Shown here in pieces: positions 1 to 9,706 of a stretch of DNA of 64,000 nucleotides (position 1 is the first letter of the stretch; each line of letters begins with the position of its first letter). The DNA is from Natranaerovirga pectinivora. Lineage in GTDB: Bacteria; Bacillota; Clostridia; Lachnospirales; DSM-24629. The stretch lies in assembly GCF_004342165.1 (NCBI RefSeq), contig NZ_SMAL01000007.1, positions 62,001 through 126,000 on the forward strand, read 5' to 3'. A model generated the notes under the pieces. That model was not told the origin of the DNA. It did no database searches and saw only the letters and a program-made list of their open reading frames with translations. The position numbers and the translations under genes were made by a program.

Positions 1-911
1 AAATATCTTTTGATGAAGCGCTACATAAGTATAGAGGACCAAATTATACCGTGTATGTGGCAATGGAAGAATTGCCTGGTAGAGAACAAATTTGTAGAAT
101 CTCAATATTTAATAATAGAGATACAATCCTTAATAAGGACCATGTAATCCATACAGATGGGGGGCAATCCTTTACATTGTTTGGTACTGTAAATCCAATT
201 AATGTTAGCCCTGGAACAATTATTATAAGAAATGGTAGACTAGTAGAGCCAAGTAATATAATGTCACCAGATTATGCACAAGTGATATTAAATGGTCAAG
301 GAAGAGCGGCAGTAGTAAATATCACTCAAGAGCCTGGTAATGATAGAATAACTGTTTCAAGAGGAAGAATTAAAGAAATAGAAGATAGAAATACCTTTAC
401 TGTAAGTTCACAAGGTATGCTTATGGATATGACTTGGGTGTATTCACCAATAGAAAGAACCTATACCATTAATTATGAAACAATAATTATGGACGAAAAT
501 GGTTTTGTGCCATTTGATCAGTTTAGAGGATATGATGAAAACTCTCAAATTGAAGAAGTTTATACAATAATATCTGAAGGAACACATGCAAAATATGTTA
601 TTAAAAACCCTTATAGCACAGAAGGGGTAACTGGTAGAATTTATGATATTGGTAATGGTAGCATAAGAATTAATAATGTGAATGTATATAATACGACAAA
701 TAAGACATGGGATGTTCTAAGTTATCAATCTAATTATGGCATTATTAATATTGAAGAGAATAGCATTATTCTTAAAAACAATAAGGTGATCACACCAGCA
801 GAACTTAAATTAGGAGACAATATTAGAGTTCTTACTACAGAGAATTTAACCACTAAATTATTACAAGAAAATTCAAGAGAAGTTATTGGGTATATTATTC
901 TCGTAGAATAA
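1..911 (+). CDS. C-terminal part of a secreted/surface protein (5' end outside window)
   Basis: The reading frame is open from the first bases of the window with no stop, so this is the C-terminal ~300 residues of a longer protein; the GTG at 51 is only an internal codon. The visible part has no recognised catalytic motif. It is rich in short alternating polar/hydrophobic stretches, Asn, Thr and Gly, as in beta-rich surface proteins. It lies 81 bases upstream of an SLH-domain protein and then a secreted S41 protease, so a cell-envelope role is likely. The N-terminus, where a signal peptide or SLH repeats would sit, cannot be seen. Family not identified. Confidence 0.7.
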   Translation, partial: ISFDEALHKYRGPNYTVYVAMEELPGREQICRISIFNNRDTILNKDHVIHTDGGQSFTLFGTVNPINVSPGTIIIRNGRLVEPSNIMSPDYAQVILNGQGRAAVVNITQEPGNDRITVSRGRIKEIEDRNTFTVSSQGMLMDMTWVYSPIERTYTINYETIIMDENGFVPFDQFRGYDENSQIEEVYTIISEGTHAKYVIKNPYSTEGVTGRIYDIGNGSIRINNVNVYNTTNKTWDVLSYQSNYGIINIEENSIILKNNKVITPAELKLGDNIRVLTTENLTTKLLQENSREVIGYIILVE

Positions 912-992
912 ACATCTTGGTAACTATAATTTCCGAAGATAGTTTGGTTACTTGTAATCAAACTATCTTCATAATAAGTGAGGATGATAAAA

Positions 993-2540
993 ATGGGGAA
1001 AAAAGTGAAGCTATTAGTAGGGATACTTCTGTTATTAATGTTGAATAGTGTAATAAGTTTTGGGGCTGAAGGTGAATCAGGTTTTTTTGGAGGTATTTCT
1101 GAAGGAACGAATTTGCCAAGACGAATTGATGAGCTAGTGCCACTACCAAGACAAAACACAATAGATCTAGTATACAAAGAAGTGATTTTTATAAGTGGGA
1201 GACCTGTTGAATTTGAAGGAACCCTTAGAATAACTAGAAATAAAGATATAATGAATAGAAATAATGCAAGTACATACAAAGAAAGATATGTATTTCAAGC
1301 TACGGATGGTCAAGGGAACACATTAAACCGTAATATTGAATTTGATACAAGGTATTTTATAAATAAAACAAATCCCTTTAATAATTTTATAGAAACAGCT
1401 TCAGAGGTATCAAGAACAGCTAGAAACTCAAAATGGAGCGAAACAATTGTTATTGATGGGGTTACATATACATTAAATGAAAATTCATCTTATTTGTTTA
1501 GAGATGCAACAGAAGACATTAGACCTGGTATTAATTATTTTCATTCAGTAGTAGAGTATTTTGCTGTGTATAATATAAATGGCAATCAAAATGAAAAAAT
1601 TGAAGTACTAGCATATAACAATATTTATGGATTTAAGCAACCTTGGGCTAAGATTGAAAAGCAAAACTTAAATCTCGCAATAGAGAACATTTCTAGTGAG
1701 GGACAAGGATGGCAGATGAATGTAGAAGTTAGACCTGTGATGAATGCAAAGAAAGCAATGTTCTACTCAGGGGTTGAGCCATTCCCAAACAGTTTTGAAG
1801 GAGTATACAATCAAAGGTTAGAAAGAGAATCAAGTTTAACATATACCATAACAACAAATAACCTTCACCTTACACCAAATCAAAGAAATAACAGCTTAGC
1901 AATTAGAATACCTAATCAATCAGATGGGTTGTTAACACCTGCAAGGAATTTAGATTTCTTATTAGGGAATTATGTTTGGGCAAAAAGTGATGTAGAGCAA
2001 TTATATGCTCTGGGAATTTTAACGGAAGAGCCACATCCTAACATGAGATATGAAGCAATGAGTAGAGGAGAATATGTGAAAGCTTTATGTAAAGCAATGA
2101 ACTTAGATATATCCAAATATGTAGGAACTAGAGGGGTGAAAACGAAGATATTTGATGATGTACCCTCTACCCATCCATTATATCCATATGTAATGACAGC
2201 CTATGATGAAAAATTAACTGTTGGACAAGGTAAAAACTTTGGTGTCGATGTTCCGATTACAAGAGAAGAAGCTTTTGTTATATACATAAGGGTAATTGGA
2301 TTAGAAAGACTTGGTGTAACAGAGTCGCCTCAAACCAGATTTGTAGATGATTCGAAAATTTCAAACTGGGCTAGAAGAGAAATAAAAGCAGGAGAGGTTT
2401 TAGGCATTATAAAAGGGGATAATTCTGGGCGTGTGAATCCTGGGCAACATATAAGAAAAATTGAGGCAGCATCAATAATCAATCGTTTAATTGACTATTT
2501 AAGATATGATTTAGCAAATGACTTTGTTGGCATTAGATAA
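993..2540 (+). CDS. SLH-domain cell-surface protein
   Basis: A secreted protein of about 515 residues with a signal peptide (MGKKVKLLVGILLLLMLNSV, then a small-residue cleavage region). The middle section of about 300 residues is not recognised. The C-terminal third holds three S-layer-homology repeats at about 330-380, 391-442 and 450-505, marked by FDDV and FVDD starts and by TREEA and RKIEAA helices. SLH repeats anchor proteins to pyruvylated secondary cell-wall polymer. GTG at 978 and ATG at 984 are in frame, but GTGAGG at 978-983 is better read as the ribosome site for ATG 993. The gene sits in a probable operon with the flanking surface protein and S41 protease genes. Confidence 0.85.
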   Translation: MGKKVKLLVGILLLLMLNSVISFGAEGESGFFGGISEGTNLPRRIDELVPLPRQNTIDLVYKEVIFISGRPVEFEGTLRITRNKDIMNRNNASTYKERYVFQATDGQGNTLNRNIEFDTRYFINKTNPFNNFIETASEVSRTARNSKWSETIVIDGVTYTLNENSSYLFRDATEDIRPGINYFHSVVEYFAVYNINGNQNEKIEVLAYNNIYGFKQPWAKIEKQNLNLAIENISSEGQGWQMNVEVRPVMNAKKAMFYSGVEPFPNSFEGVYNQRLERESSLTYTITTNNLHLTPNQRNNSLAIRIPNQSDGLLTPARNLDFLLGNYVWAKSDVEQLYALGILTEEPHPNMRYEAMSRGEYVKALCKAMNLDISKYVGTRGVKTKIFDDVPSTHPLYPYVMTAYDEKLTVGQGKNFGVDVPITREEAFVIYIRVIGLERLGVTESPQTRFVDDSKISNWARREIKAGEVLGIIKGDNSGRVNPGQHIRKIEAASIINRLIDYLRYDLANDFVGIR

Positions 2541-2552
2541 GGGGGAGATTAG

Positions 2553-3941
2553 ATGAAAAAAAGAATCATTGGATGCATTTTAATATATATTTTATTATTT
2601 ACTTCAGTAAATGCCAATGGGATAACATCAGATTCAACAGGGGAAGATATAAAAGTACTTATGGAGTTTATACTAGATAACTATGTAGGTAGTGAAATAA
2701 ACGAAGAAATCCTTTATTATGGGGCATTAAAGGGAATGTTTGAAGTCCTTGACTCTTATAGTGAATTTTATACTGCAAAAGAATATGATGAATTCTTTGT
2801 TGCTTTAGAAGGAAGCTTTTATGGTATTGGAGCAGAATTACAAAAGGCTGATGAGTATGTAAAAATTGTTAATGTACTAAGAGATACACCGGCAGAAAAA
2901 GCAGGACTCTTAGTTGGAGATATTATTTTAGAAGTGGATGGACAATCAATTGAAGGGTTAAGTGTGGATGGTGCAGTAGCTATTATTAGAGGAGAGTTAG
3001 GAACAAAAGTAATATTGACCATAAATAGAAATAATGAAATAATAACTCAAGAAATTACGAGAGGTAGAATAAATGTTTCTTCTGTATATACAGAAGATTT
3101 AAGTAAATTTGAGAATGTATATGAAAAAGAATTACTACAAACTATAGAGTACATATATATATCTAGATTCAGTGAAAGTGTATCAGATGACTTTGCAAAA
3201 ATGCTAATAAAAGCACAAGAAGCTGAGAAGGATTACCTTGTACTTGATTTAAGAAATAACACAGGTGGTTATATGAATCAAGCAATAAATATTGCTAGAA
3301 TGTTAGTGCCAGAGGGACCGGTGTTATATACAGTAAATAAAAATGGAGAGGAACAAGTGTATTACAGCTATTTAGAGAATAAAGTTTTTGAACAAATCAT
3401 TGTCATCACAAATGAATACACGGCATCAGCTTCTGAAATCTTAGCAAGTGCTATAGTAGAGTCAGGTGCTGGATTAATTGTTGGAGAGCAAACATATGGC
3501 AAAGGTGTGGTCCAACATTTATACAATTTTGGGAACTCCGCATTCAAATTAACAGTAGAAGAATACTTTAGTCGCAATAGAAGTAAAATAAATGATATAG
3601 GTATTAAACCAAATATAGAAGTAAAGATACCGTATTTATTACCAGAACCTACAATAAGATATAGTATGAATATGAAAGATGATAGGATCTATGAAATAAA
3701 TGAGATATTAAAGTACTTAGGGTATTATGAAGGGAACATTTCAAATGAATATACTCAAAAAACCTTTGAGGGAATAAAATCTTTTCAAAGAGACCATGGT
3801 TTATACCCTTATGGTGTATGCGATTTAAGCACCCAATTAAAGTTAAATGAAATATTAAAAGATAATGTACAAGAAAAAGATATGCAATTAGATAAGGTAT
3901 TACAATTTATACAAGAATATAACAAGAATATTAAAAAGTGA
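2553..3941 (+). CDS. Secreted carboxy-terminal processing protease, S41 family, with peptidoglycan-binding domain
   Basis: A 462-residue CtpA/CtpB-type serine protease. It has an N-terminal signal peptide or anchor (residues 1-22), a PDZ domain (about 88-165) and an S41 catalytic domain. The Ser/Lys dyad is visible as S292 in TASASE and K317 in TYGKG, 25 residues apart as in the family. A C-terminal peptidoglycan_binding_1 type domain (about 375-430, FQRDHGLYPYG) should hold it at the wall. GGGGGAG at 2541 precedes ATG 2553. It lies 12 bases after the SLH protein and is probably co-transcribed. Its substrate is unknown; trimming of surface proteins or a sporulation signalling role are both possible. 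Confidence 0.88.
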   Translation: MKKRIIGCILIYILLFTSVNANGITSDSTGEDIKVLMEFILDNYVGSEINEEILYYGALKGMFEVLDSYSEFYTAKEYDEFFVALEGSFYGIGAELQKADEYVKIVNVLRDTPAEKAGLLVGDIILEVDGQSIEGLSVDGAVAIIRGELGTKVILTINRNNEIITQEITRGRINVSSVYTEDLSKFENVYEKELLQTIEYIYISRFSESVSDDFAKMLIKAQEAEKDYLVLDLRNNTGGYMNQAINIARMLVPEGPVLYTVNKNGEEQVYYSYLENKVFEQIIVITNEYTASASEILASAIVESGAGLIVGEQTYGKGVVQHLYNFGNSAFKLTVEEYFSRNRSKINDIGIKPNIEVKIPYLLPEPTIRYSMNMKDDRIYEINEILKYLGYYEGNISNEYTQKTFEGIKSFQRDHGLYPYGVCDLSTQLKLNEILKDNVQEKDMQLDKVLQFIQEYNKNIKK

Positions 3942-4111
3942 CTTGACTAACGCCTAAACTACCTTTAAAATATATTAATTGTGGTACTGTTTTAGAGATA
4001 TAAATTTAGCAATAAAATTTTTTAATGTAAATTATAAGTAATTATAACTTACTTCATATAATCTATTTCAAGAAAACCAAATGATAAAGAAAAATAATAG
4101 AGGTGAAAAGG

Positions 4112-5719
4112 ATGCAAACGAAGTATATTTTTGTTACAGGAGGTGTAGTATCAGGCTTAGGTAAAGGGATAACAGCCGCAGCATTAGGAAGGTTGTTAAA
4201 AGAGCGAGGTAAGAAAGTTACTATTCAAAAGTTTGACCCTTACATTAATATTGATCCTGGTACGATGAGTCCATATCAACATGGAGAAGTGTTTGTAACA
4301 GAAGATGGCGCTGAAACGGATTTAGATTTAGGTCATTATGAAAGATTTATTGATGAAAATCTTTCCCAATATAGCAGTGTAACTACTGGAAAAATATATT
4401 GGTCAATCCTAAACAAAGAAAGAAAAGGGGAATTCCTAGGAGCCACTGTACAAGTAATTCCTCACATAACAAACGCTATAAAAGACAGAGCATACAGAGT
4501 AGGTAAAAACAATCAATCAGAGATCGTTATAACTGAAATTGGTGGTACAGTAGGTGATATAGAAAGTTTACCTTTCTTAGAAGCTATTAGACAAGTTGCG
4601 TCTGATGTAGGAAGAGAAAATGTTCTATATATCCATGTAACACTAATCCCATATTTATCAAAATCTGGTGAAATGAAAACAAAACCAACACAACATTCTG
4701 TAAAAGAACTACGTTCTATTGGTATTCAACCAGATATATTAGTATGTCGTTCGGAACAAGAAATGTCAGAAGATATGATTGAAAAATTAGCCTTATTCTG
4801 TAATGTAGATAAAGATTGTGTAATACAAAATCTTGATGCAGAAACATTGTATGAAGTACCTTTAATGCTAGAAGAGCAAGGTCTTGCAGATATAGTATGT
4901 AAAAAGTTTAACTTAGGCTGTACACCTCCAAATTTAACGGACTGGACCAATATGGTACAAAAAGAAAAAAATGTTGACAAGGAAGTAACTATAGGATTAG
5001 TTGGAAAATACGTTGAATTACACGATGCTTACTTATCAATAGTAGAATCACTAAAACACGGTGGAATCTTTCACTCAACCCAAGTGGATATTAGATGGAT
5101 TAATTCTGAAGAATTAGATGAATCAAATATGAAAGAAAATTTAGATGGATTAAATGGTATTCTAGTTCCAGGTGGATTCGGTGATAGAGGTGTAGAAGGA
5201 AAAATTTTGGCAATACAATATGCAAGAGAGAACAAAATACCTTTCTTTGGAATCTGTCTTGGAATGCAGTGTGCCGTTATTGAATATGCAAGAAATGTAT
5301 TAAACTTAAGTGGTGCACACAGTTCGGAATTAGTGCCAGAAACGCCATATCCAGTTATTGACTTAATGCCTGAGCAAAAAGACATTGATGGATTAGGTGG
5401 TACCATGAGATTAGGTGCTTATCCTTGTAAAGTAAAAGACAATACAAAAGCAGCAGAAGCTTATGATGATGAGTTGATTTATGAACGTCATAGACATAGA
5501 TATGAGTTTAATAATGAGTATAGAGATAGATTAGAAGAAGCTGGACTGGTAATATCTGGTGTTTCTCCAGATGAACATTTAGTAGAAATGGTAGAAGTTA
5601 ATGACCATCCATGGTTTGTTGGTGTTCAATTCCATCCAGAATTTAAGTCTAGACCAAATAGAGCGCATCCTTTATTTAGAGACTTTATTGGAGCAAGTGT
5701 TAGCTGTAAATATGAGTAA
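4112..5719 (+). CDS. pyrG: CTP synthase (glutamine hydrolysing)
   Basis: Makes CTP from UTP, ATP and glutamine; cytoplasmic. The N-terminal synthetase domain begins [16 protein letters not shown] and carries the conserved [10 protein letters not shown] stretch. The C-terminal class I glutamine amidotransferase domain has the nucleophile Cys in GICLGMQ, and the late His/Glu in QFHPEF. The length of 535 residues is normal. An in-frame GTG at 4103 is part of the ribosome site AGGTG, so ATG 4112 is preferred. It is a single gene with its own terminator. I saw no GGGC-type start or attenuator in the 170-base leader that would suggest the Bacillus pyrG control mechanism. Confidence 0.97.
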   Translation: MQTKYIFVTGGVVSGLGKGITAAALGRLLKERGKKVTIQKFDPYINIDPGTMSPYQHGEVFVTEDGAETDLDLGHYERFIDENLSQYSSVTTGKIYWSILNKERKGEFLGATVQVIPHITNAIKDRAYRVGKNNQSEIVITEIGGTVGDIESLPFLEAIRQVASDVGRENVLYIHVTLIPYLSKSGEMKTKPTQHSVKELRSIGIQPDILVCRSEQEMSEDMIEKLALFCNVDKDCVIQNLDAETLYEVPLMLEEQGLADIVCKKFNLGCTPPNLTDWTNMVQKEKNVDKEVTIGLVGKYVELHDAYLSIVESLKHGGIFHSTQVDIRWINSEELDESNMKENLDGLNGILVPGGFGDRGVEGKILAIQYARENKIPFFGICLGMQCAVIEYARNVLNLSGAHSSELVPETPYPVIDLMPEQKDIDGLGGTMRLGAYPCKVKDNTKAAEAYDDELIYERHRHRYEFNNEYRDRLEEAGLVISGVSPDEHLVEMVEVNDHPWFVGVQFHPEFKSRPNRAHPLFRDFIGASVSCKYE

Positions 5720-5721
5720 AA

Positions 5722-5757
5722 AAAAGACCTTACATAAGTGTTTGTAAGGTCTTTTTT
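5722..5757 (+). terminator. Rho-independent terminator of pyrG
   Basis: Stem AAAAGACCTTACA (5722-5734) pairs with TGTAAGGTCTTTT (5743-5755) around an 8-base loop and runs into a T tract, directly after the pyrG stop codon. Confidence 0.93.
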
Positions 5758-5773
5758 AATTGGTATAAAAGGT

Positions 5774-5808
5774 TAAAAAAAACAGGTAAACAAAAACTGC
5801 CACCTGTA
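5774..5808 (-). terminator. Terminator of the small membrane protein gene (minus strand)
   Basis: Read on the minus strand, ACAGGT (5807-5802) and ACCTGT (5787-5782) form a hairpin with a 14-base loop followed by eight T residues. It lies 32 bases after the stop codon of the minus-strand gene ending at 5840. Confidence 0.7.
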
Positions 5809-5839
5809 GCTTTTTCTTAAGTATGTTATGTAGCTAAAA

Positions 5840-6223
5840 TTACTTTTTAGCTCCTTTAAATCCAACGATATATACACCAGCTAATTCTACTTTTACCATT
5901 TTCTTAACAGGTAAATCATTAAATACTTTATCATCACATAATAAAGTCGTAATTTTTGGTCCTATTTTTGCCTTTACCATAGGTAGTTTTCTAAATCTAA
6001 GATATTTTGGAATTTGGTCGTGAATATTCTTAGGTAGGTTAGCATCTTTTGCTTTTAATTTTTTCTTATCAATGATTAGTATTGATGTAACAGTTTTATG
6101 TTGGTCAATTAAGGATTTTTGTTCATCCATCTTTGATTGCATTTTTCTACCAACAAGATATAGAATACCCATAATACCTAGCAGAACGGCAATTATTATT
6201 AAAGTAACTTGAAAAAATGTCAT
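5840..6223 (-). CDS. Small membrane-anchored protein of unknown function
   Basis: A 127-residue protein with one N-terminal membrane helix (about residues 5-24, TLIIIAVLLGIMGILYLVG), a short charged linker and a basic soluble domain ending GFKGAKK. The orientation of the C-terminal domain is probably cytoplasmic, by the positive residues after the helix. The start is well supported by GGAGGG just upstream. No enzyme motif is visible. It has its own terminator and faces pyrG. I recognise no defined function. Confidence 0.75.
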   Translation of the reverse strand: MTFFQVTLIIIAVLLGIMGILYLVGRKMQSKMDEQKSLIDQHKTVTSILIIDKKKLKAKDANLPKNIHDQIPKYLRFRKLPMVKAKIGPKITTLLCDDKVFNDLPVKKMVKVELAGVYIVGFKGAKK

Positions 6224-6328
6224 AAATAGGCACCCTCCTTAGTATTTTTAAGTCCTATTGTATTTTATCACTAAATAAGAAAAAATGAAATAGTTAAATT
6301 TATATTTTTTAATTCCACCCTTTTTTGG

Positions 6329-6339
6329 TATAATATAAT
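6329..6339 (+). promoter_or_regulatory. Probable -10 region(s) for cls
   Basis: Two overlapping TATAAT hexamers lie at 6329-6334 and 6334-6339, with a T-rich stretch upstream and no strong -35. Transcription would begin near 6341-6347. That leaves almost no leader for a GTG start at 6358 and favours GTG 6418. Confidence 0.5.
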
Positions 6340-6417
6340 GAAGGCAAAAATCATAAGGTGAGTAAATGTAAATATAGTATGTTAAAAATACAAAGGTTGG
6401 ATGGAGAGATAATAACT

Positions 6418-7881
6418 GTGGGAATAGGAGAATTTATTGTATCAAGTTATAGATGGATATTTAGCAATATATTACTAATCAATATATTACTAGCTATTCT
6501 TATAGTATTTTTCGAAAGAAGAAATCCTACCAGTGTTTGGGCTTGGATTCTAATACTTATATTTTTTCCCATTGGAGGATTTATTCTTTATTTATTGCTA
6601 GGTCAGGATTTAAGAAGGAAAAAATTATTTAAAGTAAAAGAGATTGAAGACGAGGTTAACCGAGTTATAAGAAGGCAAGAAGAAAAAATATATCGGAATG
6701 AATATAAAGCCATTGATCCATTGTTTCAAGAATTTAGAGATATGATTATGTTTAACCTTGTTAGTAATTCATCTATGTATACAGCAGATAACGAAATAGA
6801 AATATACAATGATGGTATTAAAAAGTTTCAAGCATTAATAGATGCAATAGACAATGCAAAGTCCTTTGTTCATATTCAATATTATATTTTTAGAGACGAT
6901 GAATTGTCAGTGAGGTTATGTGAAACCCTTTGTAAAAAAGCTAGAGAAGGTATTGAAGTAAGATTACTATATGATGGAATGGGTTGTATTCGGGTAAAAA
7001 AGAAGTTTTGGAAACATCTTGCTAAATCAGGTGTTAAGATTGCTGAATTCTTTCCACCTTTTGTACCTTTAGTGAATCTACGTGTGAATTTTAGAAACCA
7101 TAGAAAGATTGTAATTATAGATGGCTATCAAGGGTTCGTAGGTGGATTTAATGTAGGGAAAGAATACATTGGAAAAGTAAAGAAGTTCGGTTATTGGCGT
7201 GACACACATTTGAAAATAATAGGCTCAGCTGTAGATTCTTTACAAATGAGATTCCTCCTAGACTGGAATTATGCTTCTAGAGAGAATCTTATTAGGTATG
7301 AAAAGTATTTTCCAACTAAAGTATTGGCTGGAAGCAATGGGATACAAATCGTATCAAGTGGCCCTGACTCTAAAAGACAAAATGTAAGAAACAATTATTT
7401 AAAAATGATAATGAAAGCGAAGAAAAGCATTTATATACAAACGCCCTATTTAATCCCAGATGATGCTATATTAGAGTGTTTGAAAATAGCCGCCTTATCA
7501 GGTGTGGATGTTAGGGTAATGATTCCAGATAAGCCAGACCATCCCTTTGTTTATTGGGCATCCATATCATATATTGGAGAACTTATTGATGCAGGGGCAA
7601 AATGTTATAAATACAATAATGGGTTCCTGCACAGCAAAGTGGTTACAATTGATGGGTTGGTAAGTAGCGTAGGAACGGCCAATATGGATATCAGAAGTTT
7701 TAAATTAAACTTTGAAGTAAATGCATTTATATATAATTCTAAAACCACTATGGAACTAGAAAAGAACTTTATGGAAGATGTAAAAAATTCAACAGAGATT
7801 ACAAAATACCTGTATATGCAAAGGTCCTTAATAATAAAAATTAAAGAGTCTATATCAAGGCTTTTATCACCTGTATTATAA
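6418..7881 (+). CDS. cls: Cardiolipin synthase
   Basis: Membrane phospholipase-D superfamily enzyme that condenses two phosphatidylglycerols to cardiolipin. It has two N-terminal membrane helices separated by the typical ERRNPTSVWAW segment, then two PLD domains with complete HKD motifs (HRKIVIIDG and HSKVVTIDG). The open frame extends to a GTG at 6358, but that site has only a weak ribosome site and lies about 15 bases from the probable transcription start. GTG 6418, nine bases after GGAGAG, gives the usual family N-terminus (487 residues). Start uncertain, product secure. Confidence 0.93.
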   Translation: MGIGEFIVSSYRWIFSNILLINILLAILIVFFERRNPTSVWAWILILIFFPIGGFILYLLLGQDLRRKKLFKVKEIEDEVNRVIRRQEEKIYRNEYKAIDPLFQEFRDMIMFNLVSNSSMYTADNEIEIYNDGIKKFQALIDAIDNAKSFVHIQYYIFRDDELSVRLCETLCKKAREGIEVRLLYDGMGCIRVKKKFWKHLAKSGVKIAEFFPPFVPLVNLRVNFRNHRKIVIIDGYQGFVGGFNVGKEYIGKVKKFGYWRDTHLKIIGSAVDSLQMRFLLDWNYASRENLIRYEKYFPTKVLAGSNGIQIVSSGPDSKRQNVRNNYLKMIMKAKKSIYIQTPYLIPDDAILECLKIAALSGVDVRVMIPDKPDHPFVYWASISYIGELIDAGAKCYKYNNGFLHSKVVTIDGLVSSVGTANMDIRSFKLNFEVNAFIYNSKTTMELEKNFMEDVKNSTEITKYLYMQRSLIIKIKESISRLLSPVL

Positions 7882-7926
7882 AAAAAGATGAGTAAAGGAC
7901 GGCTATCCTAATACTCATCTTTTTTG
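7881..7926. terminator. Bidirectional terminator between cls and plsC
   Basis: A near-perfect hairpin: AAAAAAGATGAGTA (7881-7894) pairs with TACTCATCTTTTTT (7912-7925), with an inner AGGA/TCCT stem. T tracts on both strands let it serve the convergent cls and plsC genes. Confidence 0.92.
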
Positions 7927-7930
7927 ACGC

Positions 7931-8641
7931 TTATTTTTCAATTAATTCACTTACAATATGTTGGACATATTTAGCACTCTGTTTTTGTTCTGAAGGCTCT
8001 AATTCGTTAAGAAAAACAGGTTTTCCAAAGTTCAATTGTACATTTGCTGGCTTTACTCTTTTTCCATTTTTCTCAAGAATATAATCACTTCTGCTAATGC
8101 CAAAAGGCACAACAGGAATGCCTGCTTTTTCCGCTAATTTTAAACTGCCTTGCTTAAATGGCAGCATATCATCTGTCTTTGAACGAGTACCCTCTGGAAA
8201 AATAACCATAGAATGGCCGTTTTTTAATAACTCTACCCCAGCGATCATGGTTTTCATAGCTGCTCTTACATCGTGTCTATCAAGAAACAAACAGCCAGCA
8301 GAAGTCATCCACCAACTCATAATAGGAACTTTTTTCATTTCTTTTTTTGCAATAAAGCCTGTTGAATTTGGTAAATGCTTAAATAATACAGGAATATCAA
8401 ACCAGCTTCGATGATTTCCAATAAATAAGGCTGGTCCTTTTGGTATGTTTTCAAGTCCTGTAACGGTTATTTTTGTGCCAGCCATGGATAAAAGATGACT
8501 TGACCAAATTTTGCCAAAGTATAAGGTGTATTTATATTGTGCCTTTTTACTGAACAACCCTATAATGTACCCTATAAGTAAAAAAGGTAAAGTCAATATA
8601 AAGTATAAGATAATATAAATTGCAATAAGTATGATACGCAT
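7931..8641 (-). CDS. plsC: 1-acyl-sn-glycerol-3-phosphate acyltransferase
   Basis: Adds the second acyl chain to lysophosphatidic acid, giving phosphatidic acid. The 236-residue protein has an N-terminal hydrophobic segment (about residues 3-30), the acyltransferase box NHRSWFDIP (NHx4D catalytic pair) and the substrate-binding block FPEGTRSK. ATG at 8641 follows GCAGGTG. It faces cls across a shared terminator, and both belong to phospholipid synthesis. The VanY-type gene lies 44 bases upstream on the same strand, so they may be co-transcribed. Confidence 0.93.
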   Translation of the reverse strand: MRIILIAIYIILYFILTLPFLLIGYIIGLFSKKAQYKYTLYFGKIWSSHLLSMAGTKITVTGLENIPKGPALFIGNHRSWFDIPVLFKHLPNSTGFIAKKEMKKVPIMSWWMTSAGCLFLDRHDVRAAMKTMIAGVELLKNGHSMVIFPEGTRSKTDDMLPFKQGSLKLAEKAGIPVVPFGISRSDYILEKNGKRVKPANVQLNFGKPVFLNELEPSEQKQSAKYVQHIVSELIEK

Positions 8642-8685
8642 TTTATCACCTGCTTCATCTATTAGTCTTGTGAGTAATTTTAACC

Positions 8686-9564
8686 TTAAGGTGTCAAATT
8701 ATTCATGTAGTAGTATTCATCTAAAGTTATATTATTGTCTGTTAAAATATCAGCCAGATCAATTCCAACATATCTGATATGCCAAGGTTCAAAATTATAA
8801 CCTGTAATGTGGGTTTTATCTGCGGGATAGCTAATGACAAATCCAAAACGATGGGCATTGGCTTTTAACCATTGTCCCTCAGGAGTAGAAGCAAATTCTG
8901 AAGTCAAATTAAACCCAACAGCTTTAGAAGTAACATCCATAGCTAAGCCAGTTTGATGTTCGCTATGACCTGGTTTTGCACTGTATTTATTTGTCCATTC
9001 TTCTCCTCTTGTTTGAAGATTACGCTCATATATTGCTTTCTGGCGTTGATAAGATCTATAGCCAGAAACAGCAAATAGAAATAAATTTTCTTCTTCTTCA
9101 GCAGCGTTAAATAGATCTTCTAAAGCTATAGCCGCAACTTCTCTAAGCAGCATTTTATCATCATAACCTTCGAATGAAAATCGAACATTAGGAATCATAA
9201 GATCATTAGGAATATAATTACTTGGCAAATAATACAATTTATTTACCAATGAAGTCACACTATCAGGAGTATTAATAGGAGTAACTTCTTCTGGAATAAC
9301 TGGTTCCTTTGGAATCATAGATTCATCAATTCCTTTTGTTTCGTCGTTATTATCTATTATATGTCCAGGTGATTGGGTATTATTATTAAAATCTTTTTCA
9401 ATAATTTCTTCTATAGCCAATGCACTATCTGAATCATTTTCACTTTTGTTTTCTATTTCTTTTTCAGAGATAGTATTTGATATAGGAATATAATTTGAAG
9501 TTCTATTATTACATCCAGCAAAAAAAATAGTGGCTGTTATCATTACTAGTATTCTTTTTTTCAT
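8686..9564 (-). CDS. D-alanyl-D-alanine carboxypeptidase family lipoprotein (VanY type)
   Basis: A 292-residue lipoprotein with signal and lipobox (IFFAGC, Cys18), an acidic Ser/Asn/Glu-rich linker (about 20-110) and a C-terminal M15B/VanY peptidase domain. Visible zinc-site motifs are SEHQTGLAMDV and EPWHIRYVG, with the conserved YRSYQRQ block. It probably trims the terminal D-Ala from peptidoglycan stems outside the membrane. No van resistance genes surround it, so a housekeeping wall role is more likely than vancomycin resistance. GGGAGG precedes the ATG. Confidence 0.9.
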   Translation of the reverse strand: MKKRILVMITATIFFAGCNNRTSNYIPISNTISEKEIENKSENDSDSALAIEEIIEKDFNNNTQSPGHIIDNNDETKGIDESMIPKEPVIPEEVTPINTPDSVTSLVNKLYYLPSNYIPNDLMIPNVRFSFEGYDDKMLLREVAAIALEDLFNAAEEEENLFLFAVSGYRSYQRQKAIYERNLQTRGEEWTNKYSAKPGHSEHQTGLAMDVTSKAVGFNLTSEFASTPEGQWLKANAHRFGFVISYPADKTHITGYNFEPWHIRYVGIDLADILTDNNITLDEYYYMNNLTP

Positions 9565-9646
9565 CTAACTTGCCTCCCTTACTAATGTATTATAACATGT
9601 GGTGACAAAGTTGTATATAATGTAGCATTTTCTCTTATTAAACGAG

Positions 9647-9690
9647 AAAATCCTTCAATAACTTAGAAATACCTAAGTCAAGAAGGATTT
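9647..9690 (-). terminator. Terminator of pncB (minus strand)
   Basis: AAATCCTTC and GAAGGATTT arms (plus coordinates 9648-9656 and 9682-9690) enclose a second short CTTAG/CTAAG stem. The T-rich tail on the minus strand is interrupted by C, so strength is moderate. Confidence 0.75.
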
Positions 9691-9706
9691 ATTAAATACT
9701 ATATAA

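Noticed and set aside
734-1279. Minus-strand open frame of 181 codons
   Set aside because: It lies opposite the end of one plus-strand gene and the start of the SLH protein, lacks a ribosome site, and has no family resemblance.
8686-9564. Vancomycin resistance (vanY) gene
   Set aside because: A VanY-type domain alone without vanHAX or vanRS is better read as a general D,D-carboxypeptidase.
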